A DNA stretch of 64,000 nucleotides from assembly GCF_037392515.1 (NCBI RefSeq), contig NC_090285.1:2297501-2361500 (forward strand), in the 5' to 3' direction. This document shows, piece by piece, positions 44,433 to 56,318 of the stretch. This stretch comes from Haliotis asinina. Taxonomy: Eukaryota; Mollusca; Gastropoda; Lepetellida; Haliotidae. Each line of letters opens with the position of its first letter. Position 1 is the first letter of the stretch. The notes beneath the pieces are model-generated. The model was not told the origin of the DNA. It saw nothing but the letters and a program-made list of their open reading frames with translations, and searched no databases. Made by a program: the position numbers and the translations under genes.

Positions 44433-44917
44433 CACTCTTTTGTTTTTTTTGCGCCTCTAGGGGTTGAAAAAGCGGCCTCCAAACGCTTGTCTCCTGGTAA
44501 GAACATCTAGTCTGTGACGCAATGTGATTGTTGTCAGTGATGTCACGTTTCTGTGACGTCAGGCCATTGTGAGGTCACAGGTGAGTCTTTCTATAGATAT
44601 CAGAAGGTTGGAATGAGAGAACGTGTCCATTTACATGACTCCATTTGAAGTCGATGTAAGGACGGAACGTTGTGCAGCTTTCAGCATTGTCCCACACCAA
44701 TCGGTGTCAGGCTGTCAATGAAGCAGTAAAACCGTCAGTTCTACGTTGGATTACACACAATATTTCACTTCACAGCATGGCTGAGATAACAGAAAGTGTC
44801 CACAGCAAATTATACATATCAACATGATGTATAGTCATGGAGTATGTCATTTGTACTTTCTTCAGTCACAGATGAACTCGACGTTTCTCCACCTATGTTC
44901 CTGCAGGAGTATAAAGA

Positions 44918-44989
44918 TGCGTCGGCCGGGAATCGAACCCGGATCGACTGCTTGGAAGGCAACCATGCTAACCTTTACACCACCGACGC
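44918..44989 (-). tRNA. tRNA-Gly-TCC: tRNA-Gly(TCC), unit 48, weak terminator
   Basis: Body intact; T at 44912 changes T5 to TTTAT. Last of the ten such copies. Confidence 0.93.
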
Positions 44990-45306
44990 TGACCATGCTA
45001 AGCTTTGTTGAATAGGCATCTTAATGAAATTTGCTGATTGATTGGCCACGCCTCGAGGCACGCCACTAAATGAGACGGCTTACGTCACAAACTGAATGAA
45101 ATTGGGCTTTTGAAATGTATTTCTGTCTTATGCAACGAGGGTCTACAATCTACGAAGCAGTGATAACAAATTGTATTGAAATGAAGAGGACACTGCATTT
45201 GCATCCATATGGAGTAAATGGACACGTCAGCTGAACACTTCCTCCTTGCCAGCTGTCTTCTTTAACTTAAGAATGGGAAGCTAAGAAAAGGCACAGTTAG
45301 TGTGAA

Positions 45307-45377
45307 GCATCGGTGGTCTAGTGGTAGAATATTCGCCTGCCACGCGGGTGACCCGGGTTCGATTCCCGGTCGATGCA
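45307..45377 (+). tRNA. tRNA-Gly-GCC: tRNA-Gly(GCC), unit 49, C27T variant
   Basis: T at 45332 gives U27-G43. Trailer T4-G-T4-C-T2. Confidence 0.94.
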
Positions 45378-45861
45378 CACTCTTTTGTTTTCTTGCGCCT
45401 CTAGGGGTTGAAAAAGCGGCCTCCAAACGCTTGTCTCCTGGTAAGAACACCTAGTCTGTGACGCAATGTGATTGTTGTCAGTGATGTCACGTTTCTGTGA
45501 CGTCAGGCCATTGTGAGGTCACAGGTGAGTCTTTCTATAGATATCAGAAGGTTGGAATGAGAGAACGTGTCCATTTACATGACTCCATTTGAAGTCGATG
45601 TAAGGACGGAACGTTGTGCAGCTTTCAGCATTGTCCCACACCAATCGGTGTCAGGCTGTCAATGAAGCAGTAAAACCGTCAGTTCTACGTTGGATTACAC
45701 ACAATATTTCACTTCACAGCATGGCTGAGATAACAGAAAGTGTCCACAGCAAATTATACATATCAACATGATGTATAGTCATGGAGTATGTCATTTGTAC
45801 TTTCTTCAGTCACAGATGAACTCGACGTTTCTCCACCTATGTTCCTGCAGGAGTAAAAAGA

Positions 45862-45933
45862 TGCGTCGGCCGGGAATCGAACCCGGATCGACTGCTTGGA
45901 AGGCAACCATGCTAACCTTTACACCACCGACGC
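45862..45933 (-). tRNA. tRNA-Gly-TCC: tRNA-Gly(TCC), unit 49
   Basis: Intact, T5 terminator. Confidence 0.96.
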
Positions 45934-46250
45934 TGACCATGCTAAGCTTTGTTGAATAGGCATCTTAATGAAATTTGCTGATTGATTGGCCACGCCTCGA
46001 GGCACGCCACTAAATGAGACGGCTTACGTCACAAACTGAATGAAATTGGGCTTTTGAAATGTATTTCTGTCTTATGCAACGAGGGTCTACAATCTACGAA
46101 GCAGTGATAACAAATTGTATTGAAATGAAGAGGACACTGCATTTGCATCCATATGGAGTAAATGGACACGTCAGCTGAACACTTCCTCCTTGCCAGCTGT
46201 CTTCTTTAACTTAAGAATGGGAAGCTAAGAAAAGGCACAGTTAGTGTGAA

Positions 46251-46321
46251 GCATCGGTGGTCTAGTGGTAGAATACTCGCCTGCCACGCGGGTGACCCGG
46301 GTTCGATTCCCGGTCGATGCA
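46251..46321 (+). tRNA. tRNA-Gly-GCC: tRNA-Gly(GCC), unit 50
   Basis: Intact. Trailer T4-G-T8. Confidence 0.96.
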
Positions 46322-46806
46322 CACTCTTTTGTTTTTTTTGCGCCTCTAGGGGTTGAAAAAGCGGCCTCCAAACGCTTGTCTCCTGGTAAGAACATCTAGT
46401 CTGTGACGCAATGTGATTGTTGTCAGTGATGTCACGTTTCTGTGACGTCAGGCCATTGTGAGGTCACAGGTGAGTCTTTCTATAGATATCAGAAGGTTGG
46501 AATGAGAGAACGTGTCCATTTACATGACTCCATTTGAAGTCGATGTAAGGACGGAACGTTGTGCAGCTTTCAGCATTGTCCCACACCAATCGGTGTCAGG
46601 CTGTCAATGAAGCAGTAATACCGTCAGTTCTACGTTGGATTACACACAATATTTCACTTCACAGCATGGCTGAGATAACAGAAAGTGTCCACAGCAAATT
46701 ATACATATCAACATGATGTATAGTCATGGAGTATGTCATTTGTACTTTCTTCAGTCACAGATGAACTCGACGTTTCTCCACCTATGTTCCTGCAGGAGTA
46801 AAAAGA

Positions 46807-46878
46807 TGCGTCGGCCGGGAATCGAACCCGGATCGACTGCTTGGAAGGCAACCATGCTAACCTTTACACCACCGACGC
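46807..46878 (-). tRNA. tRNA-Gly-TCC: tRNA-Gly(TCC), unit 50
   Basis: Intact, T5 terminator; CATGCC upstream flank. Confidence 0.96.
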
Positions 46879-47195
46879 TGACCATGCCAAGCTTTGTTGA
46901 ATAGGCATCTTAATGAAATTTGCTGATTGATTGGCCACGCCTCGAGGCACGCCACTAAATGAGACGGCTTACGTCACAAACTGAATGAAATTGGGCTTTT
47001 GAAATGTATTTCTGTCTTATGCAACGAGGGTCTACAATCTACGAAGCACTGATAACAAATTGTATTGAAATGAAGAGGACACTGCATTTGCATCCTTATG
47101 GAGTAAATGGACACGTCAGCTGAACACTTCCTCCTTGCCAGCTGTCTTCTTTAACTTAAGAATGGGAAGCTAAGAAAAGGCACAGTTAGTGTGAA

Positions 47196-47266
47196 GCATC
47201 GGTGGTCTAGTGGTAGAATACTCGCCTGCCACGCGGGTGACCCGGGTTCGATTCCCGGTCGATGCA
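47196..47266 (+). tRNA. tRNA-Gly-GCC: tRNA-Gly(GCC), unit 51
   Basis: Intact. Trailer T4-GG-T6; upstream CCTTATGG, the last copy with that form. Confidence 0.96.
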
Positions 47267-47750
47267 CACTCTTTTGGTTTTTTGCGCCTCTAGGGGTTGA
47301 AAAAGCGGCCTCCAAACGCTTGTCTCCTGGTAAGAACACCTAGTCTGTGACGCAATGTGATTGTTGTCAGTGATGTCACGTTTCTGTGACGTCAGGCCAT
47401 TGTGAGGTCACAGGTGAGTCTTTCTATAGATATCAGAAGGTTGGAATGAGAGAACGTGTCCATTTACATGACTCCATTTGAAGTCGATGTAAGGACGGAA
47501 CGTTGTGCAGCTTTCAGCATTGTCCCACACCAATCGGTGTCAGGCTGTCAATGAAGCAGTAAAACCGTCAGTTCTACGTTGGATTACACACAATATTTCA
47601 CTTCACAGCATGGCTGAGATAACAGAAAGTGTCCACAGCAAATTATACATATCAACATGATGTATAGTCATGGAGTATGTCATTTGTACTTTCTTCAGTC
47701 ACAGATGAACTCGACGTTTCTCCACCTACGTTCCTGCAGGAGTAAAAAGA

Positions 47751-47822
47751 TGCGTCGGCCGGGAATCGAACCCGGATCGACTGCTTGGAAGGCAACCATG
47801 CTAACCTTTACACCACCGACGC
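47751..47822 (-). tRNA. tRNA-Gly-TCC: tRNA-Gly(TCC), unit 51
   Basis: Intact, T5 terminator; CATGCC upstream flank and CCTACG beyond the terminator. Confidence 0.96.
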
Positions 47823-48138
47823 TGACCATGCCAAGCTTTGTTGAATAGGCATCTTAATGAAATTTGCTGATTGATTGGCCACGCCTCGAGGCACGCCACT
47901 AAATGAGACGGCTTACGTCACAAACTGAATGAAATTGGCCTTTGAAATGTATTTCTGTCTTATGCAACGAGGGTCTACAATCTATGAAGCAGTGATAACA
48001 AATTGTATTGAAATGAAGAGGACACTGCATTTGCATCCATATGGAGTAAATGGACACGTCAGCTGAACACTTCCTCCTTGCCAGCTGTCTTCTTTAACTT
48101 AAGAATGGGAAGCTAAGAAAAGGCACAGTTAGTGTGAA

Positions 48139-48209
48139 GCATCGGTGGTCTAGTGGTAGAATACTCGCCTGCCACGCGGGTGACCCGGGTTCGATTCCCG
48201 GTCGATGCA
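48139..48209 (+). tRNA. tRNA-Gly-GCC: tRNA-Gly(GCC), unit 52
   Basis: Intact. Trailer T4-G-T8; upstream GGCCTTTG deletion. Confidence 0.96.
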
Positions 48210-48694
48210 CACTCTTTTGTTTTTTTTGCGCCTCTAGGGGTTGAAAAAGCGGCCTCCAAACGCTTGTCTCCTGGTAAGAACATCTAGTCTGTGACGCAAT
48301 GTGATTGTTGTCAGTGATGTCACGTTTCTGTGACGTCAGGCCATTGTGAGGTCACAGGTGAGTCTTTCTATAGATATCAGAAGGTTGGAATGAGAGAACG
48401 TGTCCATTTACATGACTCCATTTGAAGTCGATGTAAGGACGGAACGTTGTGCAGCTTTCAGCATTGTCCCACACCAATCGGTGTCAGGCTGTCAATGAAG
48501 CAGTAAAACCGTCAGTTCTACGTTGGATTACACACAATATTTCACTTCACAGCATGGCTGAGATAACAGAAAGTGTCCACAGCAAATTATACATATCAAC
48601 ATGATGTATAGTCATGGAGTATGTCATTTGTACTTTCTTCAGTCACAGATGAACTCGACGTTTCTCCACCTACGTTCCTGCAGGAGTAAAAAGA

Positions 48695-48766
48695 TGCGTC
48701 GGCCGGGAATCGAACCCGGATCGACTGCTTGGAAGGCAACCATGCTAACCTTTACACCACCGACGC
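48695..48766 (-). tRNA. tRNA-Gly-TCC: tRNA-Gly(TCC), unit 52
   Basis: Intact, T5 terminator; CCTACG beyond it. Confidence 0.96.
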
Positions 48767-49082
48767 TGACCATGCTAAGCTTTGTTGAATAGGCATCTTA
48801 ATGAAATTTGCTGATTGATTGGCCACGCCTCGAGGCACGCCACTAAATGAGACGGCTTACGTCACAAACTGAATGAAATTGGCCTTTGAAATGTATTTCT
48901 GTCTTATGCAACGAGGGTCTACAATCTACGAAGCAGTGATAACAAATTGTATTGAAATGAAGAGGACACTGCATTTGCATCCATATGGAGTAAATGGACA
49001 CGTCAGCTGAACACTTCCTCCTTGCCAGCTGTCTTCTTTAACTTAAGAATGGGAAGCTAAGAAAAGGCACAGTTAGTGTGAA

Positions 49083-49153
49083 GCATCGGTGGTCTAGTGG
49101 TAGAATATTCGCCTGCCACGCGGGTGACCCGGGTTCGATTCCCGGTCGATGCA
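49083..49153 (+). tRNA. tRNA-Gly-GCC: tRNA-Gly(GCC), unit 53, C27T variant
   Basis: T at 49108 gives U27-G43. Trailer T4-G-T4-C-T2; upstream GGCCTTTG deletion. Confidence 0.94.
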
Positions 49154-49637
49154 CACTCTTTTGTTTTCTTGCGCCTCTAGGGGTTGAAAAAGCGGCCTCC
49201 AAACGCTTGTCTCCTGGTAAGAACACCTAGTCTGTGACGCAATGTGATTGTTGTCAGTGATGTCACGTTTCTGTGACGTCAGGCCATTGTGAGGTCACAG
49301 GTGAGTCTTTCTATAGATATCAGAAGGTTGGAATGAGAGAACGTGTCCATTTACATGACTCCATTTGAAGTCGATGTAAGGACGGAACGTTGTGCAGCTT
49401 TCAGCATTGTCCCACACCAATCGGTGTCAGGCTGTCAATGAAGCAGTAATACCGTCAGTTCTACGTTGGATTACACACAATATTTCACTTCACAGCATGG
49501 CTGAGATAACAGAAAGTGTCCACAGCAAATTATACATATCAACATGATGTATAGTCATGGAGTATGTCATTTGTACTTTCTTCAGTCACAGATGAACTCG
49601 ACGTTTCTCCACCTATGTTCCTACAGGAGTAAAAAGA

Positions 49638-49709
49638 TGCGTCGGCCGGGAATCGAACCCGGATCGACTGCTTGGAAGGCAACCATGCTAACCTTTACAC
49701 CACCGACGC
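49638..49709 (-). tRNA. tRNA-Gly-TCC: tRNA-Gly(TCC), unit 53
   Basis: Intact, T5 terminator; the palindrome beyond it reads CTACAGG. Confidence 0.96.
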
Positions 49710-50026
49710 TGACCATGCTAAGCTTTGTTGAATAGGCATCTTAATGAAATTTGCTGATTGATTGGCCACGCCTCGAGGCACGCCACTAAATGAGACGGCT
49801 TACGTCACAAACTGAATGAAATTGGGCTTTTGAAATGTATTTCTGTCTTATGCAACGAGGGTCTACAATCTACGAAGCAGTGATAACAAATTGTATTGAA
49901 ATGAAGAGGACACTGCATTTGCATCCATATGGAGTAAATGGACACGTCAGCTGAACACTTCCTCCTTGCCAGCTGTCTTCTTTAACTTAAGAATGGGAAG
50001 CTAAGAAAAGGCACAGTTAGTGTGAA

Positions 50027-50097
50027 GCATCGGTGGTCTAGTGGTAGAATACTCGCCTGCCACGCGGGTGACCCGGGTTCGATTCCCGGTCGATGCA
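50027..50097 (+). tRNA. tRNA-Gly-GCC: tRNA-Gly(GCC), unit 54
   Basis: Intact. Trailer T4-G-T8; downstream AGCTTTTAGC. Confidence 0.96.
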
Positions 50098-50582
50098 CAC
50101 TCTTTTGTTTTTTTTGCGCCTCTAGGGGTTGAAAAAGCGGCCTCCAAACGCTTGTCTCCTGGTAAGAACATCTAGTCTGTGACGCAATGTGATTGTTGTC
50201 AGTGATGTCACGTTTCTGTGACGTCAGGCCATTGTGAGGTCACAGGTGAGTCTTTCTATAGATATCAGAAGGTTGGAATGAGAGAACGTGTCCATTTACA
50301 TGACTCCATTTGAAGTCGATGTAAGGACGGAACGTTGTGCAGCTTTTAGCATTGTCCCACACCAATCGGTGTCAGGCTGTCAATGAAGCAGTAAAACCGT
50401 CAGTTCTACGTTGGATTACACACAATATTTCACTTCACAGCATGGCTGAGATAACAGAAAGTGTCCACAGCAAATTATACATATCAACATGATGTATAGT
50501 CATGGAGTATGTCATTTGTACTTTCTTCAGTCACAGATGAACTCGACGTTTCTCCACCTACGTTCCTGCAGGAGTAAAAAGA

Positions 50583-50654
50583 TGCGTCGGCCGGGAATCG
50601 AACCCGGATCGACTGCTTGGAAGGCAACCATGCTAACCTTTACACCACCGACGC
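50583..50654 (-). tRNA. tRNA-Gly-TCC: tRNA-Gly(TCC), unit 54
   Basis: Intact, T5 terminator; CATGCC and CCTACG flanks, counterpart of unit 51. Confidence 0.96.
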
Positions 50655-50970
50655 TGACCATGCCAAGCTTTGTTGAATAGGCATCTTAATGAAATTTGCT
50701 GATTGATTGGCCACGCCTCGAGGCACGCCACTAAATGAGACGGCTTACGTCACAAACTGAATGAAATTGGCCTTTGAAATGTATTTCTGTCTTATGCAAC
50801 GAGGGTCTACAATCTATGAAGCAGTGATAACAAATTGTATTGAAATGAAGAGGACACTGCATTTGCATCCATATGGAGTAAATGGACACGTCAGCTGAAC
50901 ACTTCCTCCTTGCCAGCTGTCTTCTTTAACTTAAGAATGGGAAGCTAAGAAAAGGCACAGTTAGTGTGAA

Positions 50971-51041
50971 GCATCGGTGGTCTAGTGGTAGAATACTCGC
51001 CTGCCACGCGGGTGACCCGGGTTCGATTCCCGGTCGATGCA
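50971..51041 (+). tRNA. tRNA-Gly-GCC: tRNA-Gly(GCC), unit 55
   Basis: Intact. Trailer T4-G-T8; counterpart of unit 52. Confidence 0.96.
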
Positions 51042-51526
51042 CACTCTTTTGTTTTTTTTGCGCCTCTAGGGGTTGAAAAAGCGGCCTCCAAACGCTTGTC
51101 TCCTGGTAAGAACATCTAGTCTGTGACGCAATGTGATTGTTGTCAGTGATGTCACGTTTCTGTGACGTCAGGCCATTGTGAGGTCACAGGTGAGTCTTTC
51201 TATAGATATCAGAAGGTTGGAATGAGAGAACGTGTCCATTTACATGACTCCATTTGAAGTCGATGTAAGGACGGAACGTTGTGCAGCTTTCAGCATTGTC
51301 CCACACCAATCGGTGTCAGGCTGTCAATGAAGCAGTAAAACCGTCAGTTCTACGTTGGATTACACACAATATTTCACTTCACAGCATGGCTGAGATAACA
51401 GAAAGTGTCCACAGCAAATTATACATATCAACATGATGTATAGTCATGGAGTATGTCATTTGTACTTTCTTCAGTCACAGATGAACTCGACGTTTCTCCA
51501 CCTACGTTCCTGCAGGAGTAAAAAGA

Positions 51527-51598
51527 TGCGTCGGCCGGGAATCGAACCCGGATCGACTGCTTGGAAGGCAACCATGCTAACCTTTACACCACCGACGC
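51527..51598 (-). tRNA. tRNA-Gly-TCC: tRNA-Gly(TCC), unit 55
   Basis: Intact, T5 terminator; CCTACG beyond it. Confidence 0.96.
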
Positions 51599-51914
51599 TG
51601 ACCATGCTAAGCTTTGTTGAATAGGCATCTTAATGAAATTTGCTGATTGATTGGCCACGCCTCGAGGCACGCCACTAAATGAGACGGCTTACGTCACAAA
51701 CTGAATGAAATTGGCCTTTGAAATGTATTTCTGTCTTATGCAACGAGGGTCTACAATCTACGAAGCAGTGATAACAAATTGTATTGAAATGAAGAGGACA
51801 CTGCATTTGCATCCATATGGAGTAAATGGACACGTCAGCTGAACACTTCCTCCTTGCCAGCTGTCTTCTTTAACTTAAGAATGGGAAGCTAAGAAAAGGC
51901 ACAGTTAGTGTGAA

Positions 51915-51985
51915 GCATCGGTGGTCTAGTGGTAGAATATTCGCCTGCCACGCGGGTGACCCGGGTTCGATTCCCGGTCGATGCA
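51915..51985 (+). tRNA. tRNA-Gly-GCC: tRNA-Gly(GCC), unit 56, C27T variant
   Basis: T at 51940 gives U27-G43. Trailer T4-G-T4-C-T2; counterpart of unit 53. Confidence 0.94.
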
Positions 51986-52469
51986 CACTCTTTTGTTTTC
52001 TTGCGCCTCTAGGGGTTGAAAAAGCGGCCTCCAAACGCTTGTCTCCTGGTAAGAACACCTAGTCTGTGACGCAATGTGATTGTTGTCAGTGATGTCACGT
52101 TTCTGTGACGTCAGGCCATTGTGAGGTCACAGGTGAGTCTTTCTATAGATATCAGAAGGTTGGAATGAGAGAACGTGTCCATTTACATGACTCCATTTGA
52201 AGTCGATGTAAGGACGGAACGTTGTGCAGCTTTCAGCATTGTCCCACACCAATCGGTGTCAGGCTGTCAATGAAGCAGTAATACCGTCAGTTCTACGTTG
52301 GATTACACACAATATTTCACTTCACAGCATGGCTGAGATAACAGAAAGTGTCCACAGCAAATTATACATATCAACATGATGTATAGTCATGGAGTATGTC
52401 ATTTGTACTTTCTTCAGTCACAGATGAACTCGACGTTTCTCCACCTATGTTCCTACAGGAGTAAAAAGA

Positions 52470-52541
52470 TGCGTCGGCCGGGAATCGAACCCGGATCGAC
52501 TGCTTGGAAGGCAACCATGCTAACCTTTACACCACCGACGC
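52470..52541 (-). tRNA. tRNA-Gly-TCC: tRNA-Gly(TCC), unit 56
   Basis: Intact, T5 terminator; CTACAGG beyond it. Confidence 0.96.
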
Positions 52542-52858
52542 TGACCATGCTAAGCTTTGTTGAATAGGCATCTTAATGAAATTTGCTGATTGATTGGCCA
52601 CGCCTCGAGGCACGCCACTAAATGAGACGGCTTACGTCACAAACTGAATGAAATTGGGCTTTTGAAATGTATTTCTGTCTTATGCAACGAGGGTCTACAA
52701 TCTACGAAGCAGTGATAACAAATTGTATTGAAATGAAGAGGACACTGCATTTGCATCCATATGGAGTAAATGGACACGTCAGCTGAACACTTCCTCCTTG
52801 CCAGCTGTCTTCTTTAACTTAAGAATGGGAAGCTAAGAAAAGGCACAGTTAGTGTGAA

Positions 52859-52929
52859 GCATCGGTGGTCTAGTGGTAGAATACTCGCCTGCCACGCGGG
52901 TGACCCGGGTTCGATTCCCGGTCGATGCA
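52859..52929 (+). tRNA. tRNA-Gly-GCC: tRNA-Gly(GCC), unit 57
   Basis: Intact. Trailer T4-G-T8; downstream AGCTTTTAGC as in unit 54. Confidence 0.96.
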
Positions 52930-53414
52930 CACTCTTTTGTTTTTTTTGCGCCTCTAGGGGTTGAAAAAGCGGCCTCCAAACGCTTGTCTCCTGGTAAGAA
53001 CATCTAGTCTGTGACGCAATGTGATTGTTGTCAGTGATGTCACGTTTCTGTGACGTCAGGCCATTGTGAGGTCACAGGTGAGTCTTTCTATAGATATCAG
53101 AAGGTTGGAATGAGAGAACGTGTCCATTTACATGACTCCATTTGAAGTCGATGTAAGGACGGAACGTTGTGCAGCTTTTAGCATTGTCCCACACCAATCG
53201 GTGTCAGGCTGTCAATGAAGCAGTAAAACCGTCAGTTCTACGTTGGATTACACACAATATTTCACTTCACAGCATGGCTGAGATAACAGAAAGTGTCCAC
53301 AGCAAATTATACATATCAACATGATGTATAGTCATGGAGTATGTCATTTGTACTTTCTTCAGTCACAGATAAACTCGACGTTTCTCCACCTATGTTCCTG
53401 CAGGAGTAAAAAGA

Positions 53415-53486
53415 TGCGTCGGCCGGGAATCGAACCCGGATCGACTGCTTGGAAGGCAACCATGCTAACCTTTACACCACCGACGC
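53415..53486 (-). tRNA. tRNA-Gly-TCC: tRNA-Gly(TCC), unit 57
   Basis: Intact, T5 terminator. Its upstream spacer is the first with TTACATCA, GAATTTC and TATATAAA together. Confidence 0.96.
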
Positions 53487-53803
53487 TGACCATGCTAAGC
53501 TTTGTTGAATAGGCATCTTAATGAAATTTGCTGATTGATTGGCCACGCCTCGAGGCACGCCACTAAATGAGACGGCTTACATCACAAACTGAATGAAATT
53601 GGGCTTTTGAAATGAATTTCTGTCTTATGCAACGAGGGTCTACAATCTACGAAGCACTGATAACAAATTGTATATAAATGAAGAGGACACTGCATTTGCA
53701 TCCATATGGAGTAAATGGACACGTCAGCTGAACACTTCCTCCTTGCCAGCTGTCTTCTTTAACTTAAGAATGGGAAGCTAAGAAAAGGCACAGTTAGTGT
53801 GAA

Positions 53804-53874
53804 GCATCGGTGGTCTAGTGGTAGAATACTCGCCTGCCACGCGGGTGACCCGGGTTCGATTCCCGGTCGATGCA
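53804..53874 (+). tRNA. tRNA-Gly-GCC: tRNA-Gly(GCC), unit 58
   Basis: Intact. Trailer T4-G-T7; upstream TATATAAA. First of three units that read as identical. Confidence 0.96.
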
Positions 53875-54358
53875 CACTCTTTTGTTTTTTTGCGCCTCTA
53901 GGGGTTGAAAAAGCGGCCTCCAAACGCTTGTCTCCTGGTAAGAACACCTAGTCTGTGACGCAATGTGATTGTTGTCAGTGATGTCACGTTTCTGTGACGT
54001 CAGGCCATTGTGAGGTCACAGGTGAGTCTTTCTATAGATATCAGAAGGTTGGAATGAGAGAACGTGTCCATTTACATGACTCCATTTGAAGTCGATGTAA
54101 GGACGGAACGTTGTGCAGCTTTCAGCATTGTCCCACACCAATCGGTGTCAGGCTGTCAATGAAGCAGTAATACCGTCAGTTCTACGTTGGATTACACACA
54201 ATATTTCACTTCACAGCATGGCTGAGATAACAGAAAGTGTCCACAGCAAATTATACATATCAACATGATGTATAGTCATGGAGTATGTCATTTGTACTTT
54301 CTTCAGTCACAGATGAACTCGACGTTTCTCCACCTATGTTCCTGCAGGAGTAAAAAGA

Positions 54359-54430
54359 TGCGTCGGCCGGGAATCGAACCCGGATCGACTGCTTGGAAGG
54401 CAACCATGCTAACCTTTACACCACCGACGC
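54359..54430 (-). tRNA. tRNA-Gly-TCC: tRNA-Gly(TCC), unit 58
   Basis: Intact, T5 terminator; upstream TTACATCA. Confidence 0.96.
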
Positions 54431-54747
54431 TGACCATGCTAAGCTTTGTTGAATAGGCATCTTAATGAAATTTGCTGATTGATTGGCCACGCCTCGAGGC
54501 ACGCCACTAAATGAGACGGCTTACATCACAAACTGAATGAAATTGGGCTTTTGAAATGAATTTCTGTCTTATGCAACGAGGGTCTACAATCTACGAAGCA
54601 CTGATAACAAATTGTATATAAATGAAGAGGACACTGCATTTGCATCCATATGGAGTAAATGGACACGTCAGCTGAACACTTCCTCCTTGCCAGCTGTCTT
54701 CTTTAACTTAAGAATGGGAAGCTAAGAAAAGGCACAGTTAGTGTGAA

Positions 54748-54818
54748 GCATCGGTGGTCTAGTGGTAGAATACTCGCCTGCCACGCGGGTGACCCGGGTT
54801 CGATTCCCGGTCGATGCA
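54748..54818 (+). tRNA. tRNA-Gly-GCC: tRNA-Gly(GCC), unit 59
   Basis: Intact. Trailer T4-G-T7; upstream TATATAAA. Confidence 0.96.
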
Positions 54819-55302
54819 CACTCTTTTGTTTTTTTGCGCCTCTAGGGGTTGAAAAAGCGGCCTCCAAACGCTTGTCTCCTGGTAAGAACACCTAGTCTGT
54901 GACGCAATGTGATTGTTGTCAGTGATGTCACGTTTCTGTGACGTCAGGCCATTGTGAGGTCACAGGTGAGTCTTTCTATAGATATCAGAAGGTTGGAATG
55001 AGAGAACGTGTCCATTTACATGACTCCATTTGAAGTCGATGTAAGGACGGAACGTTGTGCAGCTTTCAGCATTGTCCCACACCAATCGGTGTCAGGCTGT
55101 CAATGAAGCAGTAATACCGTCAGTTCTACGTTGGATTACACACAATATTTCACTTCACAGCATGGCTGAGATAACAGAAAGTGTCCACAGCAAATTATAC
55201 ATATCAACATGATGTATAGTCATGGAGTATGTCATTTGTACTTTCTTCAGTCACAGATGAACTCGACGTTTCTCCACCTATGTTCCTGCAGGAGTAAAAA
55301 GA

Positions 55303-55374
55303 TGCGTCGGCCGGGAATCGAACCCGGATCGACTGCTTGGAAGGCAACCATGCTAACCTTTACACCACCGACGC
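55303..55374 (-). tRNA. tRNA-Gly-TCC: tRNA-Gly(TCC), unit 59
   Basis: Intact, T5 terminator; upstream TTACATCA. Confidence 0.96.
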
Positions 55375-55691
55375 TGACCATGCTAAGCTTTGTTGAATAG
55401 GCATCTTAATGAAATTTGCTGATTGATTGGCCACGCCTCGAGGCACGCCACTAAATGAGACGGCTTACATCACAAACTGAATGAAATTGGGCTTTTGAAA
55501 TGAATTTCTGTCTTATGCAACGAGGGTCTACAATCTACGAAGCACTGATAACAAATTGTATATAAATGAAGAGGACACTGCATTTGCATCCATATGGAGT
55601 AAATGGACACGTCAGCTGAACACTTCCTCCTTGCCAGCTGTCTTCTTTAACTTAAGAATGGGAAGCTAAGAAAAGGCACAGTTAGTGTGAA

Positions 55692-55762
55692 GCATCGGTG
55701 GTCTAGTGGTAGAATACTCGCCTGCCACGCGGGTGACCCGGGTTCGATTCCCGGTCGATGCA
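55692..55762 (+). tRNA. tRNA-Gly-GCC: tRNA-Gly(GCC), unit 60
   Basis: Intact. Trailer T4-G-T7; upstream TATATAAA. Confidence 0.96.
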
Positions 55763-56246
55763 CACTCTTTTGTTTTTTTGCGCCTCTAGGGGTTGAAAAA
55801 GCGGCCTCCAAACGCTTGTCTCCTGGTAAGAACACCTAGTCTGTGACGCAATGTGATTGTTGTCAGTGATGTCACGTTTCTGTGACGTCAGGCCATTGTG
55901 AGGTCACAGGTGAGTCTTTCTATAGATATCAGAAGGTTGGAATGAGAGAACGTGTCCATTTACATGACTCCATTTGAAGTCGATGTAAGGACGGAACGTT
56001 GTGCAGCTTTCAGCATTGTCCCACACCAATCGGTGTCAGGCTGTCAATGAAGCAGTAATACCGTCAGTTCTACGTTGGATTACACACAATATTTCACTTC
56101 ACAGCATGGCTGAGATAACAGAAAGTGTCCACAGCAAATTATACATATCAACATGATGTATAGTCATGGAGTATGTCATTTGTACTTTCTTCAGTCACAG
56201 ATGAACTCGACGTTTCTCCACCTATGTTCCTGCAGGAGTAAAAAGA

Positions 56247-56318
56247 TGCGTCGGCCGGGAATCGAACCCGGATCGACTGCTTGGAAGGCAACCATGCTAA
56301 CCTTTACACCACCGACGC
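56247..56318 (-). tRNA. tRNA-Gly-TCC: tRNA-Gly(TCC), unit 60
   Basis: Intact, T5 terminator; upstream TTACATCA. Confidence 0.96.

Larger units (their letters stand above)
41992..47656. repeat. Partial higher-order repeat: three-unit shift (about 41992 and 44824)
   Basis: A TCC gene with the ATAAA terminator is followed by a GCC gene with the C27T change in both places, 2832 bp apart. The third units of the two blocks differ, so the match has decayed or been patched by conversion. Confidence 0.55.
47657..53320. repeat. Tandem duplication of a three-unit block (2832 bp)
   Basis: Blocks 47657-50488 and 50489-53320 share, in order, CCTACG with CATGCC flanks, GGCCTTTG spacer deletions, a C27T GCC gene (49083, 51915), CTACAGG (49620s, 52450s) and AGCTTTTAGC at 50341 and 53173. 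This is the clearest recent block duplication in the window. Confidence 0.8.
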
